A stretch of DNA of 64,000 nucleotides from Leucaena leucocephala (lineage: Eukaryota; Streptophyta; Magnoliopsida; Fabales; Fabaceae), in NCBI GenBank assembly GCA_037074615.1, contig CM073535.1, positions 10,269,001 to 10,333,000 of the forward strand, given 5' to 3'. The notes under the pieces are model-generated. The model was not told the origin of the DNA and did no database searches. It worked only from the letters and a program-made list of their open reading frames with translations. The first letter of the stretch is position 1. Every line of letters starts with the position of its first letter. The position numbers and the translations under genes were made by a program. Of this stretch, positions 12,832 through 24,842 are shown in pieces.

Positions 12832-12897
12832 TGTATATATTTATTTATATTTATATTCATATATATATAAATTCGTATATATACATTATATATAAGA
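12832..12897. repeat. AT-rich low-complexity tract
   Basis: Irregular TATATA/TTTATA tract inside the solo LTR, matched at 23880-23940 in the second copy. Confidence 0.7.
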
Positions 12898-14277
12898 GAT
12901 ATATGAGATTTAATTTATAAGGATAAATTAAATCTCTATCATGTTTGAATTTGAAATTCAAATTGATATGATATCTCAAATTTGATTTATGATAATAAAT
13001 CAAATATAGTTCAGTCTTATCTTTATTTTAAGTTAAATAAATAGGTGAATTAAATCTTTGGGACAGATTTAATATAAATATTATTTATTTAATTAGTTTC
13101 TTATCAAATTATACAATATATGATATTGTATTAATTTTGGAATTAATATAAGATTACCTCCAAAATCCAATTCGGTAGAGGAAAACACATAGCATCCTAT
13201 ATATCTGATTTTAGGAGCTACATTTTAAAGTATAGAACACTAAAAGGCTGAAGGGGAATCTGCAAAAGGTTTGCAGATAAGAAATTGCCAAAATAGAGAC
13301 GGAGAGGACAAATTCTTGAGAAAGCCCTAGAGGGACAGGAGACGCTATCACGTCGTTCGTGGTTGGAACGCTGTTCGTGTGGATACTAGTAGAGGAAGCC
13401 AAACTGAGTCATTAACTTCTTGCGATCAGAAAGGGAGCACGAGCCATGGAGAGAAGCTATAAATGTTGTGACCAGAAGCTATGGAAGTCACTGAGGAACA
13501 CTGAGGATAATGCTTCTTCCCACTTGACTTAAACACATACGGTAGATCTTGGCAAGGAATGGAAAAAATGTTAAGTTAATTTCCGCTGCGTGTCTTCCAA
13601 TTCCTTACACAGATTACCTCATATATGGGCCTATGATGATGGCAAGGAGGGCCCAAAACCCATGATATCAGTTCATCTATACAAGGGGTCAGTGACCAAG
13701 AAAAGTGTAAAATTATGAAAATACCCCAAGATGACAATATTGTACCAGTAATGGCTGGATGACATTTTGGTCATTCTGGACAAGCTAAAAACATGGGATA
13801 TATTATAAATATGATTAGTTAGAGCCAGCATATGCCCTGAGGCAGTACAAAGAGGGGTGAAATGACAATTATACCTTTAGGGTTAATATAGTGCAAGAAA
13901 GGACACTAAGGGTATTTTGGTCATTTACCAAGGGATGGATAGAAGATAAATACCCAATCTAACAATGTCAATGGTATAAGGAACCTAGACATTGATTTTC
14001 AGGACAAAATAAATATCCTAGGATATTATACTGGAATCGAACTGAGCAATGCTATGGGGAATCAGACCAAGCCAGTACCTGATTAGACTAAATTTTTTCT
14101 AGAAGTTTCCACCCTATTAGAATTAATTCACATACCCCATGAGGTGTCCCCTTGAGTTGTCCCTTGTGATGTCCTAATTCTCCTTTTTTGAAAAAGTTAA
14201 ATTCAAGATTAAATGTGAGCCCTTAGATCAAATAGTACATAAATCAATCTTAGCCATCTGTTTCAACCCAAGATCAT

Positions 14278-14287
14278 CTATAAATAC
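14278..14287 (+). promoter_or_regulatory. LTR TATA box (E1 5' LTR)
   Basis: CTATAAATAC. Transcription of E1 would be expected to start about 30 bp downstream. The same site is at 38338-38347 in the 3' LTR. Confidence 0.6.
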
Positions 14288-16196
14288 CCTCCCTATTCAA
14301 ATCATTTTGGCATGCATGGTGAACCATAGGGAAACTCTTGTAAAATTTCCATTCAACGAAGAAAGAAGCACACAAAGTGAAGCAACAATCAAGGTAATCA
14401 TCTCCCTTGATCTTGAGCTTAATTCTAGCAAGTTAGCTCATGGTTTTAGGGGGGTTTTTATGCTATATTTCCCTTATGGTTGCTGCTAGAGATGCTGCCC
14501 ATATATGGTTAAAATATGAGTTTTTTGTTATGGATAGTTTAGATAAGCTTAAACAAGCTAGAATCAAGTGGTATAAGCTTAGAAATCCAAGTATGTTTTT
14601 GGAATTAGAGTGTTGTGTTCTTACTGTTACTGTATGTGACACTTTTCATATGTGGGAATTTCATAATTTTAATGCTTCCAATGAGTTTAAAATGGAAAAT
14701 TATGTGGGGATAAAGTAGGAGAACAAGTATTGGAAGCATTGAAATCAAAATGTGAATTCTTGGAAAAGGGAGCATTCACTTCGATTTGTCATGGCACCTT
14801 TTGGGATGTTTTGATCTTAGAAATTCTAGTTTCATATTTGGATTCCACATGAAAAATTATGTGGTAATGAACTATGAGAATTTATTTTTGAAAAATGGAA
14901 GTAAGAAACATGAAATGGAGAAAGAATAGAAGCTCGTGAAAACCTAGTCTTGGTTTTGTATTCAAGTTGAGTTATAACTTGATACTACTTTGTAATGGCT
15001 AGGTTTTGACATTTGTGAAGCAAGTAAATCATCTCAAGAAGGATTTGACGAGGATAGCTAAGAGGTAGCAAGAATACCTAACTATAGTCTCATGTTTGTT
15101 TAATTGCTTGCTTGCTTGTTGATTATGGTGTTTGGTTGAGCATGAGAATGTGTCATCGTGTTGATGATGTGTGATGAAAGATTGCAACTCCTTGCAAGTT
15201 ATGTCATGAAAATATGAATGTTAGAGTTTGCTTAAGTACCATTATGAAGTAGCTCCCATCTCATGATAACATGTGAAGCATTCAATTAATCATGCATGAT
15301 ATTATGGCTTGTGTAACTTGCTATTGTAATTTCTATGAAATCTCATTCCTTCCATATGCATAACCATGTTATAGGTATGGGATCTTCACAAGGAAAAAGG
15401 GCAAACATGCATGGGTGAACTTGTATAATAGGTTATATTGTTTACATGATACTATGGAGGAATATGATAGTATGTATGATGTATGATTATGTAATTGTGT
15501 TCTAAGGCCATAGTGGTGTGATGATGAGTATGATGCCTTAATCAATGATTTTAAACCTTAAATTTGGTATGATAATAGTTAAGATATAGAGCTTTAAATG
15601 AACACCAAGAACACCTCAATTGGACAAGTATTCCAATTGTTATGATTTTCCAAATTTAGAGTTACAATCTGTAATAGAGATAAAGTAAGCAATTAAAGGC
15701 AGTAATGTTGTGATGTCAATTTCGTATAGTAAATGAACTATTTTTTCCATGAAATTTTGTGCTCTTAAAGAGGATTTCTAGAGATTTAAATGCATAGGTA
15801 ACATGGTTTATTTGGAAGAAACAAAAGAGAAATGAATTTTTGAAGTTAAGGCACATAAACTAAAACTTCCAGATTTTACCAAATGAATAGTATTTTTCAA
15901 CGAATAAACTGATTTTATTGGGACAATGGAACCTAAGTTTTATATTGTTCCCTCAAAGTTCAATGAAAGATATTTCATTAGAAATTAGAACCAACTCATT
16001 TCAATTTTTCTACATTTAATTATAAATTTTCAAAGAAGGGTACATATTCTTGAATTACCAAATGAACAGTAAAAGTGAACAGTACCTAAGAGCAATTCTT
16101 TTGGAAATGAATATTTCTAAAGCAAAAGTCTATGTAATTGGTTCTAATGACTTATGAATGAGTATAATTGGGGTTGAAAATAAGGATGTGATATTT

Positions 16197-16208
16197 TAGT
16201 ATCAGAGC
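16197..16208 (+). promoter_or_regulatory. E1 primer-binding site (tRNA-iMet)
   Basis: TAGTATCAGAGC, one change from TGGTATCAGAGC, three bases after the LTR end at 16193. It defines E1 as plus-strand and 11298-16193 as its 5' LTR. Confidence 0.85.
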
Positions 16209-16369
16209 ATATGATTTTAGCTTAAGAAATGCTCTGAATAGATTATTTATATACTAATATGAGATTATTCCCAGACCCTAACCTTAAATAGTATGTACTT
16301 GGTTAAGTTAGGATATGTATTGAGATAGTTAACATGACTTAATTAAGCAAATAGTGCAGAATTAGTAAT

Positions 16370-17000
16370 ATATGTAGACAATGTACATCCAAATTTTGAT
16401 CATCCCTCAGACAATGAGGAAAGTATAGGGGATCAGTCAGGAAAGTCTACAGTAGAATGTACCAAAGATGTTTCTGTAGAGACTCAAACTTGCAGTTGGA
16501 GGTTATGTAGAGATTTACCTTGAAACTATGTATGTGCCAAAGTTTATAATAGTTCTTGTCCATTTCTAAAGTACAGGAATATGTGATTTTATGTGAAAGA
16601 TCAGTGTGATGTTCCTGGTTCTAGTAAACCCCAGCCTTCTTTACTAAAGACGGATAATATTTATTATATCAGTTTCAAGAAAGCTTGGAGAGTTAATTAC
16701 TCAGTCTAGCTGAAAGGATGGACAGAAGTAGGGATCAAATCTGTAGTTCCTTAATGCTATAGCAGGGATAATAAGCAGATATACGATAGAGGGCATTGGC
16801 CTGAATTAGATTTATACTTTAGTAGACTGACTTGAGATGGTAGTAAGCCAGATATTGCCATATACCCTACATGGCACATAGAGGTAGGTGAGTTTTTGGC
16901 AAATGATCTGCCAGTTTATATATTAGGGTGGCACTTATGTATGTAGAAGTAAGTGCTACGGTTCCTAGAAAATAAAGTAAAAAAGAGATGATGGGTAATG
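16370..17000 (+). pseudogene. Relic of the upstream ORF1 in E1
   Basis: The N-terminal MKFHEVKS block is missing. The reading DNVHPNFDHPSDNEES followed by GDQSGKSTVEC at about 16375-16460 matches YPHPLYNEDSPDES and GDQPGKSTVEC of E2. Stops and an internal deletion follow. A frame near 16740-16930 keeps sense blocks that also occur in E3. Product and function are unknown; it is clearly broken. Confidence 0.5.
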
Positions 17001-17529
17001 TAAATATGTAAAGTGTAAAGTAAATACATAGATGTATGACAGTTATAATATACCTCGAGTATGTGATTGATATATATGTACAGATGTTGTGATGACATGA
17101 AATATGAGTGCTAATGTGATATACTAAGATGATGATTGATTGAACATTTATGTGGATATATTCCTTATTTGATGTAATTATGATGTATAGATATGAATGA
17201 GTTTTAATTGACTCAAATTCATCAAAGTCAAGAACATTAGACGTGACTATTTAGAGAAAGCGATGATAGGTCATAATATGAAGTAGTTTAGATAGCGACG
17301 AGAAGCTCCATACAAGTTAAGTCATGATGAGTCTAAGCCATAAGACGCGACTAATGTATAAGCAGAATAGGTTACGACAGAAGATGACTTATGGTCGTAA
17401 CTAAAGAACACAGAGTTGTCAAGTTATGATGAGCAAGTAGTGATGCTCGTGACTAAAGTTTACAAAGGATATGAATCATGACTTGCCAGTACTCAGGTTA
17501 TGACTAGAATACACAGAGACCTGATGATA

Positions 17530-18110
17530 AGAATGAAGATGATGACCTCACTGAAGTTTATCAGTTAGAGGTTTAGCTCAATGTGCAAGCAAGCTAAACA
17601 ATATGATATACTGGGATATAGAAGATCAGCTTAAGAAAATGTTCAAAAATAGATCCTCCAAATGATCATCAGGAGTAGATCTACATTGTGAAAGAATTAA
17701 AGTTAGATTGAGACTTGCCTATAAATGAGCCTAGCATATGGCTTAAGGTTAAAGACGTGATGGCTAATAAATAGAAAGTTCATGTTCTGAAAATAGAGGG
17801 ATCCCATCACGAAGAGACAGTAACTTAGCACACCCGGGGTAGAGTACCCTAGAGAACAAAAGTAATAGTGCTAGATGATAAATGAGATCCATGTAATTTA
17901 AGTTAGTAAGGATCCAAAGATAAACCAGGAAAAAATAGCAGTCTAGTCTAGAGCAGACTGAGATTGACAGACATAAAGGATTGAGAGATAGTAGAAAGAT
18001 ATAGTAGTTACTCCATACGAGATGGAGATGAGCTAAGGCTAAGGGTTAGGATAAGGGAAAGAGAAACTCTTTAATAAATACTTAGCCGAGTTCATTCCAT
18101 GGACATTGAG
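17530..18110 (+). pseudogene. Stop-ridden relic ORF2 of E1, possibly Gag-derived
   Basis: The frame runs from DDLTEVYQLEV through IDPPNDHQE, WLKVKDVMANK, KVHVLKIEGSHHEETVT and RDGDELRLRVRIRE, then shifts frame into NKYLAEFIPW at about 18073-18102. The blocks match E3 (770-1345) and E2 (26640-27155). About fifteen stops interrupt it. The similarity to gag is limited to the YLAKFI-like end and is an inference. No zinc knuckle is seen. Confidence 0.4.
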
Positions 18111-18540
18111 GTTTAATAAGAGACACTTTCTCACCTGTTAGTAATCTATCAGGATAAGGGAAAATTTAAAAGTATGAATGGCATAGAGATGTAAACCAGA
18201 CCTTTCCTCAGTTAGCTAAAAGAAAATAGCTGACTAAGTTATGGATTATAGTGAGGCCAAGGACATATAAGTCCTTCAGGCTAGGGACATAGAAGTCTTA
18301 TAGGCGATAAGAGATATTATGATAGAATGAATATAGTCTAGTAATGTAAAATGGCCTGATATGATAAGATATTCCATATTCCTAAATGAACAAATAGGAT
18401 AGTGGAGATGGAGGCTAAAGATAAAATCGCCTTAGAAATTTTTTGAGGATTAGTAGAAAAGATGTATGCAGGATAAGAGAAAGCAGTTATGATGTTTAAA
18501 GAAAGTAAGGTAGCCACATATTCAAAAATAAAGGGACTCC

Positions 18541-21500
18541 TGTAACATTCTTACTTTTATACGTCTTAGGGACCATTCAATAGCATTTAGAACCACTTAC
18601 AAGACCTTGGAAGTCTATTAGCCAAATCTGGAATTTTATTCTTTCTCGAGTTACTGTTCATATGGTATTCCAGATTATGCAAAAAACTTTGAAAAATCAT
18701 AATTAATCCTAGAAAACTCAAAATGAAGTGGTTCAAAAATTTACATGAATATAAAATCCTCAAATTTAAGGAAAAAATAATTTGCAGACCAAATGATTAC
18801 CCAATTTATATAGTTTATTTGTTGAAGTTTACTGTTCATTTGGTTAAAAACTCTGGAAACAGTTTCTTGTCCCTTACTTTGGAAATTCATTTCTCTTGGT
18901 CTACACATCCAAATGAAATGTTCTACCTATTCACTTAAATCCCTGGATGTGTACTATATGCTCATAAAATTTCTTGAAATAATTCCTTCATTTGCTAGGT
19001 CAAACTGAAGCCACAACAAAACTGCTTTAGGACCTACGTTTTTACCATTTCAGTTTCTTTTCTTACATTTCCAACAATTGTTTCAGCATGCACAAGCCAT
19101 CAAATAAGCTTCTTAACATTCATATACATCATGGGGTTGTAGAATAATTGTTTCATATAATCTCATCACATAAATAGATACTTTACATAGCTTTGACAAA
19201 CATGGAAAGTGCATAGCATATGCTAACATCTTAAATACTTCACTTTTCTTCTTCCATGCTTTAGCTCTTCTCCATGCATACATTATACATCATGCTTGAC
19301 CTAAATTGGTTGGTTATGGGAGAGTGAGATTCTAGGGAATCTCAGTAGCAAACATTACCACTTAAATATGCAAGATGGATGCTAATGCATGATATCTAAT
19401 TTCATTAACTTTCTTTGATTAGTGACATGCCATCATGCTATATACTTTTACATAAAGTGCATGGCCATGGAAACATGTTACTCACAATACATTCAACATC
19501 ATTTATCATGCCACAACATCATTCAAATAACATATACATGTCAACACATAAGCATACCACATCAAGCACATAAAGAGATAAGTTCACTACCTTGCACTTA
19601 AGCTTTCCTCTTGATCTTTAGCATTTGCTCTCTAGCTTTCCAACCAATAAGCCTTTATGTCAATAATCTCCCAACATGTTCTTGAATGTTTCAAGGTCCT
19701 AAACACATTCATACTCATCACATAATTCATTAGGACTTATGAACTCCAACCATGTTCAAGATTAACTTTGTTACACTCTTTATTGTCATAACTTCCCTAA
19801 TATTTACTAATCCACTTGGCTCTTGAATCAATTGATGTATTGACTTTACCCCACATAATTTCATCTTTTGAACTCATTTATGAGCTTAGAATCATGAAAT
19901 TCCAGCTCCTTCATGGCCTGCTGTACAGAATTGAACATAAGCATACAATTCTTTCAAAAATTCTTATTTTGATTATAATGCTTCCCATACTTGTTTCTCC
20001 ACTTTACCCCACACAACTTTTCATTTTAAAACCATTGGAACCATCAAAATCATGAAAATCCAATCACTGTTCATGCGAGTGAACAGTAACCGTAAGGAAT
20101 CTCAAAGACTACAACCTTGAGATTTTAATGTTTCCAAGGTTCAAAACCTTTCCAATCCTACACAAAATCATCATACAAACTCAATGGAAGCATTAAATCA
20201 TTGAAATTCAATTTCCTTCCCTCATGAACAGTGCAGACTGAACAGGGCACACCATGGCAAAGTCAAGAATATCAATTTGATTCAACAACCAACCACTTAA
20301 CTAGCATGTTTAAGCTTCAATCATATAGTTCTAACTTTAATTTCTTCTTTCCCCTTTCCTTTAAGGTCTTTGGGCAGCACCTTCTCTTACAGAAAACTCA
20401 ACTTTTCCCCCATAAAAACCCTAAGTTCAAGCTCCCAAATCAAAGGAAAATAAGCTAGGAGAGATTGCTTACCTTTAATCTCTAGCTTGCTTGAACTTTG
20501 GAACCTTGAATCTTCTTTGTCTTGGCTTGAGTTTTCATTTTGCAAGAGCTTCCCCAAGGGTACATGAGCTTACGGTTCTAAACCAGAATTGAGGGGTATT
20601 TATAGCCAAAATCCAAGAAAAATGAATGGCCAAGATTGATTTGGTTACTATTTGATCTAAAGGCCCACATTAAATCTTGGAATTAACTTTTTCATAAAAT
20701 AATAATTATGACATCATGTGGGACCCATCAAGGGACACCTCAAGGGTTTAGGTGGTGTGCTCATAGTGTAAGGAAGCTTCTAAAGAAATTCCAGTCCAAT
20801 CCGGTACCAATCAGTGCTGTTTCACAACAACCGAACTGTATTCTGTTCCTAATTTTTTATAATATACCAGGATATGTATTATGTCCTAAAAATCAATGTC
20901 TAGGCTTCCCACACCATTGACATACTTGTACTGGTCACAACTTAATTACAGATCCCTTGGGAAATGACCAAAATACCCTTGGTGTCATTTCTTGCACTAT
21001 ATTGACCATAAGGGCACAAGCATCATTTTACCCCTCTTTATACTGTCTCAGGGTGTATCTGAGCTCAAATAATAATATTTACACTATGTGCCACATTTTT
21101 AGCATGTCCCAGATGACTAAAATGCCCTTCATCCATCTCTAGTACAATCTGGGCATCCAGGGGCATTTTCATAATTTCGCACTTTTTCTGGCACTGGCCC
21201 CTTCTACTGATAGACTGGTACCCTAGGTTTTTGGCCTTTATTGGCGTCGTTATGGGCCTATATATGAAGTCATTTGACCTTATTCTATCCAGGCTTACAT
21301 ACCGATAAGTTCTATTATCGGATCACGGGTGTTAACAAACTCCCGTCAAAATTCACTGATATGTAAATAACTTTTTATACAGAACTTCTTCTAGAGTTCT
21401 GTCAGATCTAGGACATCTGACACTGTAGGGCACACTTTCCTGTAATTTGCCCACTTATATCTAAAGTCCATGAAATCTGATAAAATTTCAGATAACTTTT

Positions 21501-21906
21501 AGACTATGAGATAAATATCTACTGTCTGGAGCCCTAATAAAATTTCTATATCATGTCAGATTATCCAGCATACCTTCCTCTATTTACTTATGGAATATGG
21601 GACTAAAATACTTCTGGGCAGTTCTAACCTTTTCCGGGCTGATCTTTCTATAATTACAATTTTGCCCTTGAACTTTTTACTTAATTACATTCAAGTCCCA
21701 TAACTTTTGAAAATTACCACTTTTGGCCCAAATATTGTTTCTACTTTAATTTTTGGCCTTTAACCTTTTCTACTTTGCATTTTAGTCGTTCTCCTTCTTC
21801 AGGACTCATATAACCTTTATCATTCCTTCTTATCTTCGTCATAATCCTTTCTAAACCTCTTTCCATTATCAGTACTATACAGATAGGGAAAAATTAGGAT
21901 ATGACA
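18541..21906 (-). mobile_element. E2 3' LTR (family B, 3366 bp)
   Basis: On the minus strand it begins TGTCATATCC at 21906, next to the polypurine tract, and ends at 18541 with GAATGTTACA. Its first roughly 800 bp resemble family A LTRs, but its 3' part does not. It differs from the 5' LTR by a few percent in most blocks and more at the U5 end. Confidence 0.9.
20596..20605 (-). promoter_or_regulatory. LTR TATA box (E2 3' LTR)
   Basis: CTATAAATAC on the minus strand. Confidence 0.6.
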
Positions 21907-21924
21907 TTTCTACCCCCCTTAAAA
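21907..21924 (-). promoter_or_regulatory. E2 polypurine tract
   Basis: Minus strand TTTTAAGGGGGGTAGAAA directly before the LTR start, the plus-strand priming site of reverse transcription. Just upstream on the minus strand is TTTCAAGGACAAAATTT, a block commonly seen at the 3' end of pol in Tekay/Del-type elements. Confidence 0.85.
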
Positions 21925-22849
21925 TAAATTTTGTCCTTGAAATTTACTCAACATCTCATTCAATGATTGGGGTATCTATCTCTTATCTTTTATCGTGACA
22001 TATTAACGGAGTTTTTTTTATATCCGCAATTCTTCATATCTTACTATGATCATCCTTTTGTCATGAATCAACTCACTTAGAGTTGAACTCCAGTTCATTC
22101 TATTACTTACCTTCTTGCTATGCATTTATCTACATATGGACTCCTCACTATACTGGACTTGTGAGTAGCGTCCATTTCTTTCATATTAAACTCTCGCGAA
22201 TACTGCTATATTCGGGAGTTTCTATTAATAATTCATCATATTTTTTAGTGCAATCACTTATTGCGCATTTGAGTATCTAGCAGAATTCTCTAAATATCCG
22301 CAAACTTTAACTCTCATTCTCATATCATCATACATTCTTATCATCTTTAAAACTCATCATAATACAGAGAGAGGACTTATATCATTATTCTTTCTTTCAT
22401 TGCTCTACTGCTAAATAGGAGCACATAGGAGCATATAGGAGCACATACTCTTACATGCATAATGTCTGGCCAACATATTGCAGGACTACATACCTGCCCA
22501 TGAATGTAAAGCTCTAACATCGGAGCTCAAGCATTCCTTCTCTTAATATGCATAGCTCTAACACTCGGAGCTTGCACAGCTCTAACACTCTGAGCTTGCA
22601 CTGCTCTAACATTCGGAGCTTTAGCATATTCTGTAAACATCACATAATGTAATGTAACATAAGGCCTGGCATTCTATGCAAGGAGTGAAAGCTCTCAAAG
22701 CTCTCATTTGCTCTTTCACATGTAGCTCATCATTCAAACATCTTATCTTTTCCCGAACAGAAGCCTCTCTATCTGTTTACAAAGCTAGCTATACAGCCAC
22801 TTCTCCAGGCATATCTTCTCATTTCATATCTTTCATGACATAAAATGGC
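21925..22849 (-). mobile_element. E2 internal region, 3' part (region C)
   Basis: Matches E1 36180-37018 on the opposite strand, including the GAGCTC-rich tandem repeat. No coding potential is recognised. It is interrupted at 22850 by the second copia-like LTR. Confidence 0.7.
22554..22625. repeat. 24-bp tandem repeat, three copies
   Basis: Units begin at 22554, 22578 and 22602 with AGCTCTAACACTCGGAGCTT or one to three changes; a diverged fourth unit is near 22511. The equivalent part of E1 (about 36330-36420) has the same motif on the other strand, so the repeat predates the split of the elements. Confidence 0.8.
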
Positions 22850-24842
22850 TGAAAGGAATTGGAAGACATGCAGCGGAAATTAATTTAAAAAATTTTCTAT
22901 TCCTTGCCAGGATCTACCGTATGTGTTTAAGTCAAGTGGGAAGAAGCATTACCCTTAGTGTTTCTCAGCGACTTCCACAGCGTCTCTCCGCGACTGGTGA
23001 TCTCTTTCTGATGGGAAGAAGACGTCCATAACTTCTCTCCGCGGCTCGTGCTCTCTTTCTGATCGCGAGAAGTTGACTCCTCAAGTCGGCTTCCTCTACT
23101 GGTATCCACACGAATAGCGTTCCAACCACGAACGACGTGCTAGCGTCTCCTGTCCCTCTAAGGCTTTCTCAAGAGTTCGTCCTCTCCGTCTCTACTTCAG
23201 CAGTTTCTTATCTGTAAACCTTTTGCAGATTCCGTTCGGCCTTTTGTGTTGTGTGTTGTCTGTTGTTTAAAATATAGCTCCTAAAATCAGATATATAGGA
23301 TGCTCTGCGTTTTTTTCAACCAAATTGGATCTCTGGAATTAATCTATATTAAATCCGAAATTAATACAATATCATATATTGTATAATTTGATAAGAAACT
23401 AATTAAATAAATAATGTTTATATTAAATCCGTCCCACAGATTTAATTCACCTATTTATTTAATTTAAAATAAAGATAAGATGGGACTATATTTGATTTAT
23501 TCTCATAAATCAAATTTGAGATATCATGTCAATTTGAATTTCAAATTCAAACGTGATAGAGATTTAATTTATCCTTATAAATTAAATCTTGCAAATATCT
23601 CTTATATGAGATATTCTATCAATTTGAATTTCAAATTCAAACGTGATAGAGATTTAATTTACCCTTATAAATTAAATCTTATAAATATCTCTTATATGAG
23701 ATATCCTATCAATTTGAATTTTAAATTTAAACGTGATAGAGATTTAATTTATCCTTATAAATTAAATCTTATAAATATCTCTTATATGAGATATCCTATC
23801 AATTTGAATTTCAAATTCAAACATGATAGAGATTTAATTTATCCTTATAAATTAAATCCTATATATCCCTTATATATAATGTATATATATACGAATTTAT
23901 ATATATATACGAATATAAATATAAATAAATATATACATTAACCTTGGATCATTCATTGAATCTGGACACATCTTAGATTCAATGAATCTGGGCATCATAG
24001 CTCGTGTTGGGCTATTTTGTGTGTGACCCTGTAGGCCCATATGAAGTTGGCAGTGGGCCACTTGCTATACTGGCCCACAAGTCGCAAGCGGTCTCTAGCA
24101 AGACATAACGACTATCCAAATCATATGAGGATCGATAAACGATGTAACCTTTTATACAACCATATCATGTCCCTTCTGTCACGCGATATTTTGGTCATGG
24201 ATGAGGCATGGATAATGTCATCCTCCTATTCCTGACCGTTACTTTCTCGATCCCTGAGTAGTCTGACTATAGAAATGGAACTACCTTTCCATTACAGTAT
24301 GGCCATACGTTTCTCAGATTCACTCATCGAGGGGCCCAGTAATATCTCTCTACGAATGTGAGGGACAAATTCCATCTTGACCATTCACATTCCTCCGCAT
24401 GAAAAACCACTAAGCCCGAACATAGTCTTTATGATCACTCGGTCAAAAGTGACTTTTGACTAGGTCAAAGCTGAGCGTTTGTCATATAAGAATCCATGAT
24501 GATCTCAGGTCAAAGGGCATAGTGACATGGTTTGTATATGAGAGAAGCTTATGACGTAACCTTTGCAACTCTCTCATAGCGGGTTGGTCCAACACCTTGT
24601 ACTCTTACATGTGCCTATGACTTTGATTTATATCTCTATACATCTTCAAAGTCATACTGGCCTTATTTCATCTCTGCTCCCACATAGATGACCGACTAGG
24701 GACATTTAGGATAAGATCATAAATTATCCAAGGATGGTCATCACAATAAAACATGCAAATAATATGATAACACAATTAATAAATTCATAAATCAATAATA
24801 TTCATAAGACAATGATTGGCCCCTAGGGCACATTTTCCAACA
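22850..24842 (-). mobile_element. Second copia-like LTR, with internal tandem array (1993 bp)
   Basis: The minus strand starts TGTTGGAAAATGTGCCC at 24842 and ends TTCCTTTCA at 22850, the same LTR as 11931-13609. It is longer because it holds about four copies of a 90-bp unit. The interrupted E2 sequence can be matched to E1 near 36030. I see no 5-bp TSD (ATGGC against GTATC), so it may derive from recombination between insertions or have diverged. Confidence 0.78.
23529..23888. repeat. 90-bp tandem repeat built from three palindromes
   Basis: Units start at 23529, 23619, 23709 and 23799, exact 90-bp spacing. Each unit holds TTTGAATTTCAAATTCAAA (9-bp arms, 1-base centre), GATTTAATTTA...TAAATTAAATC (11-bp arms, 6-base loop) and ATATCTCTTATATGAGATAT (7-bp arms). 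The copy at 11931-13609 has only about one unit (near 12889-12990), so the array expanded after the LTR family formed. Confidence 0.9.

Larger units (their letters stand above)
11931..13609 (+). mobile_element. Solo LTR, copia-like (1679 bp), nested in E1 5' LTR
   Basis: It starts TATTGGAAATTGTGCC (canonical TGTTGGAAA with one change) and ends CCTTACA. It is flanked by CATAT (11926-11930) and CAGAT (13610-13614), a TSD with one mismatch; the empty site is visible in the E1 3' LTR as GAGCTCAGATAACC at about 37662. No internal domain is present. A second copy in the other orientation is at 22850-24842. Assignment to Ty1/copia rests only on the TGTTGGAA terminus and is tentative. Confidence 0.82.
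11298..16193 (+). mobile_element. E1 5' LTR (family A), interrupted by a solo LTR
   Basis: It starts TATCATATCC (TG changed to TA), ends GGATGTGATA and is followed at once by the primer-binding site. Removing the nested solo LTR and one TSD copy leaves about 3212 bp, against 3219 bp for the E1 3' LTR at 37034. The 5-bp flank AATAC (11293-11297) recurs after the 3' LTR (40253-40257), proving that the two belong together. By eye the two LTRs differ at very roughly one base in ten in the first 150 bp, so this is an old insertion. Confidence 0.9.
16209..18540 (+). mobile_element. E1 internal region, regions A and B
   Basis: Non-autonomous internal region. Region A (16209-17084) matches the minus strand of 5104-6275. 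Region B (17085-18490) matches the minus strand of 402-1898, with which it is contiguous here. The reading continues at 31684 after the E2 insertion; the 5 bp ACTCC at 18536-18540 are the left TSD of E2. No RT, protease or integrase is visible. Confidence 0.8.

Noticed and set aside
19816..20055. 79-codon frame repeated at 29593-29832
   Set aside because: Same site in the two E2 LTRs; conserved only because the LTRs are copies.
22554..22625. CRISPR-like short repeats
   Set aside because: 24-bp units follow each other without spacers and lie in a plant retrotransposon.
23480..23941. 153-codon open frame with a repeated 30-residue peptide
   Set aside because: It is the translation of the 90-bp tandem array in an LTR; the unit length is a multiple of three, so the frame stays open by chance. 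No start context or partner supports a gene.
24041..24235. 64-codon frame, nearly identical to one at 12537-12731 on the other strand
   Set aside because: Both lie at the same place in the two copies of the copia-like LTR; the similarity is DNA homology of the LTR.
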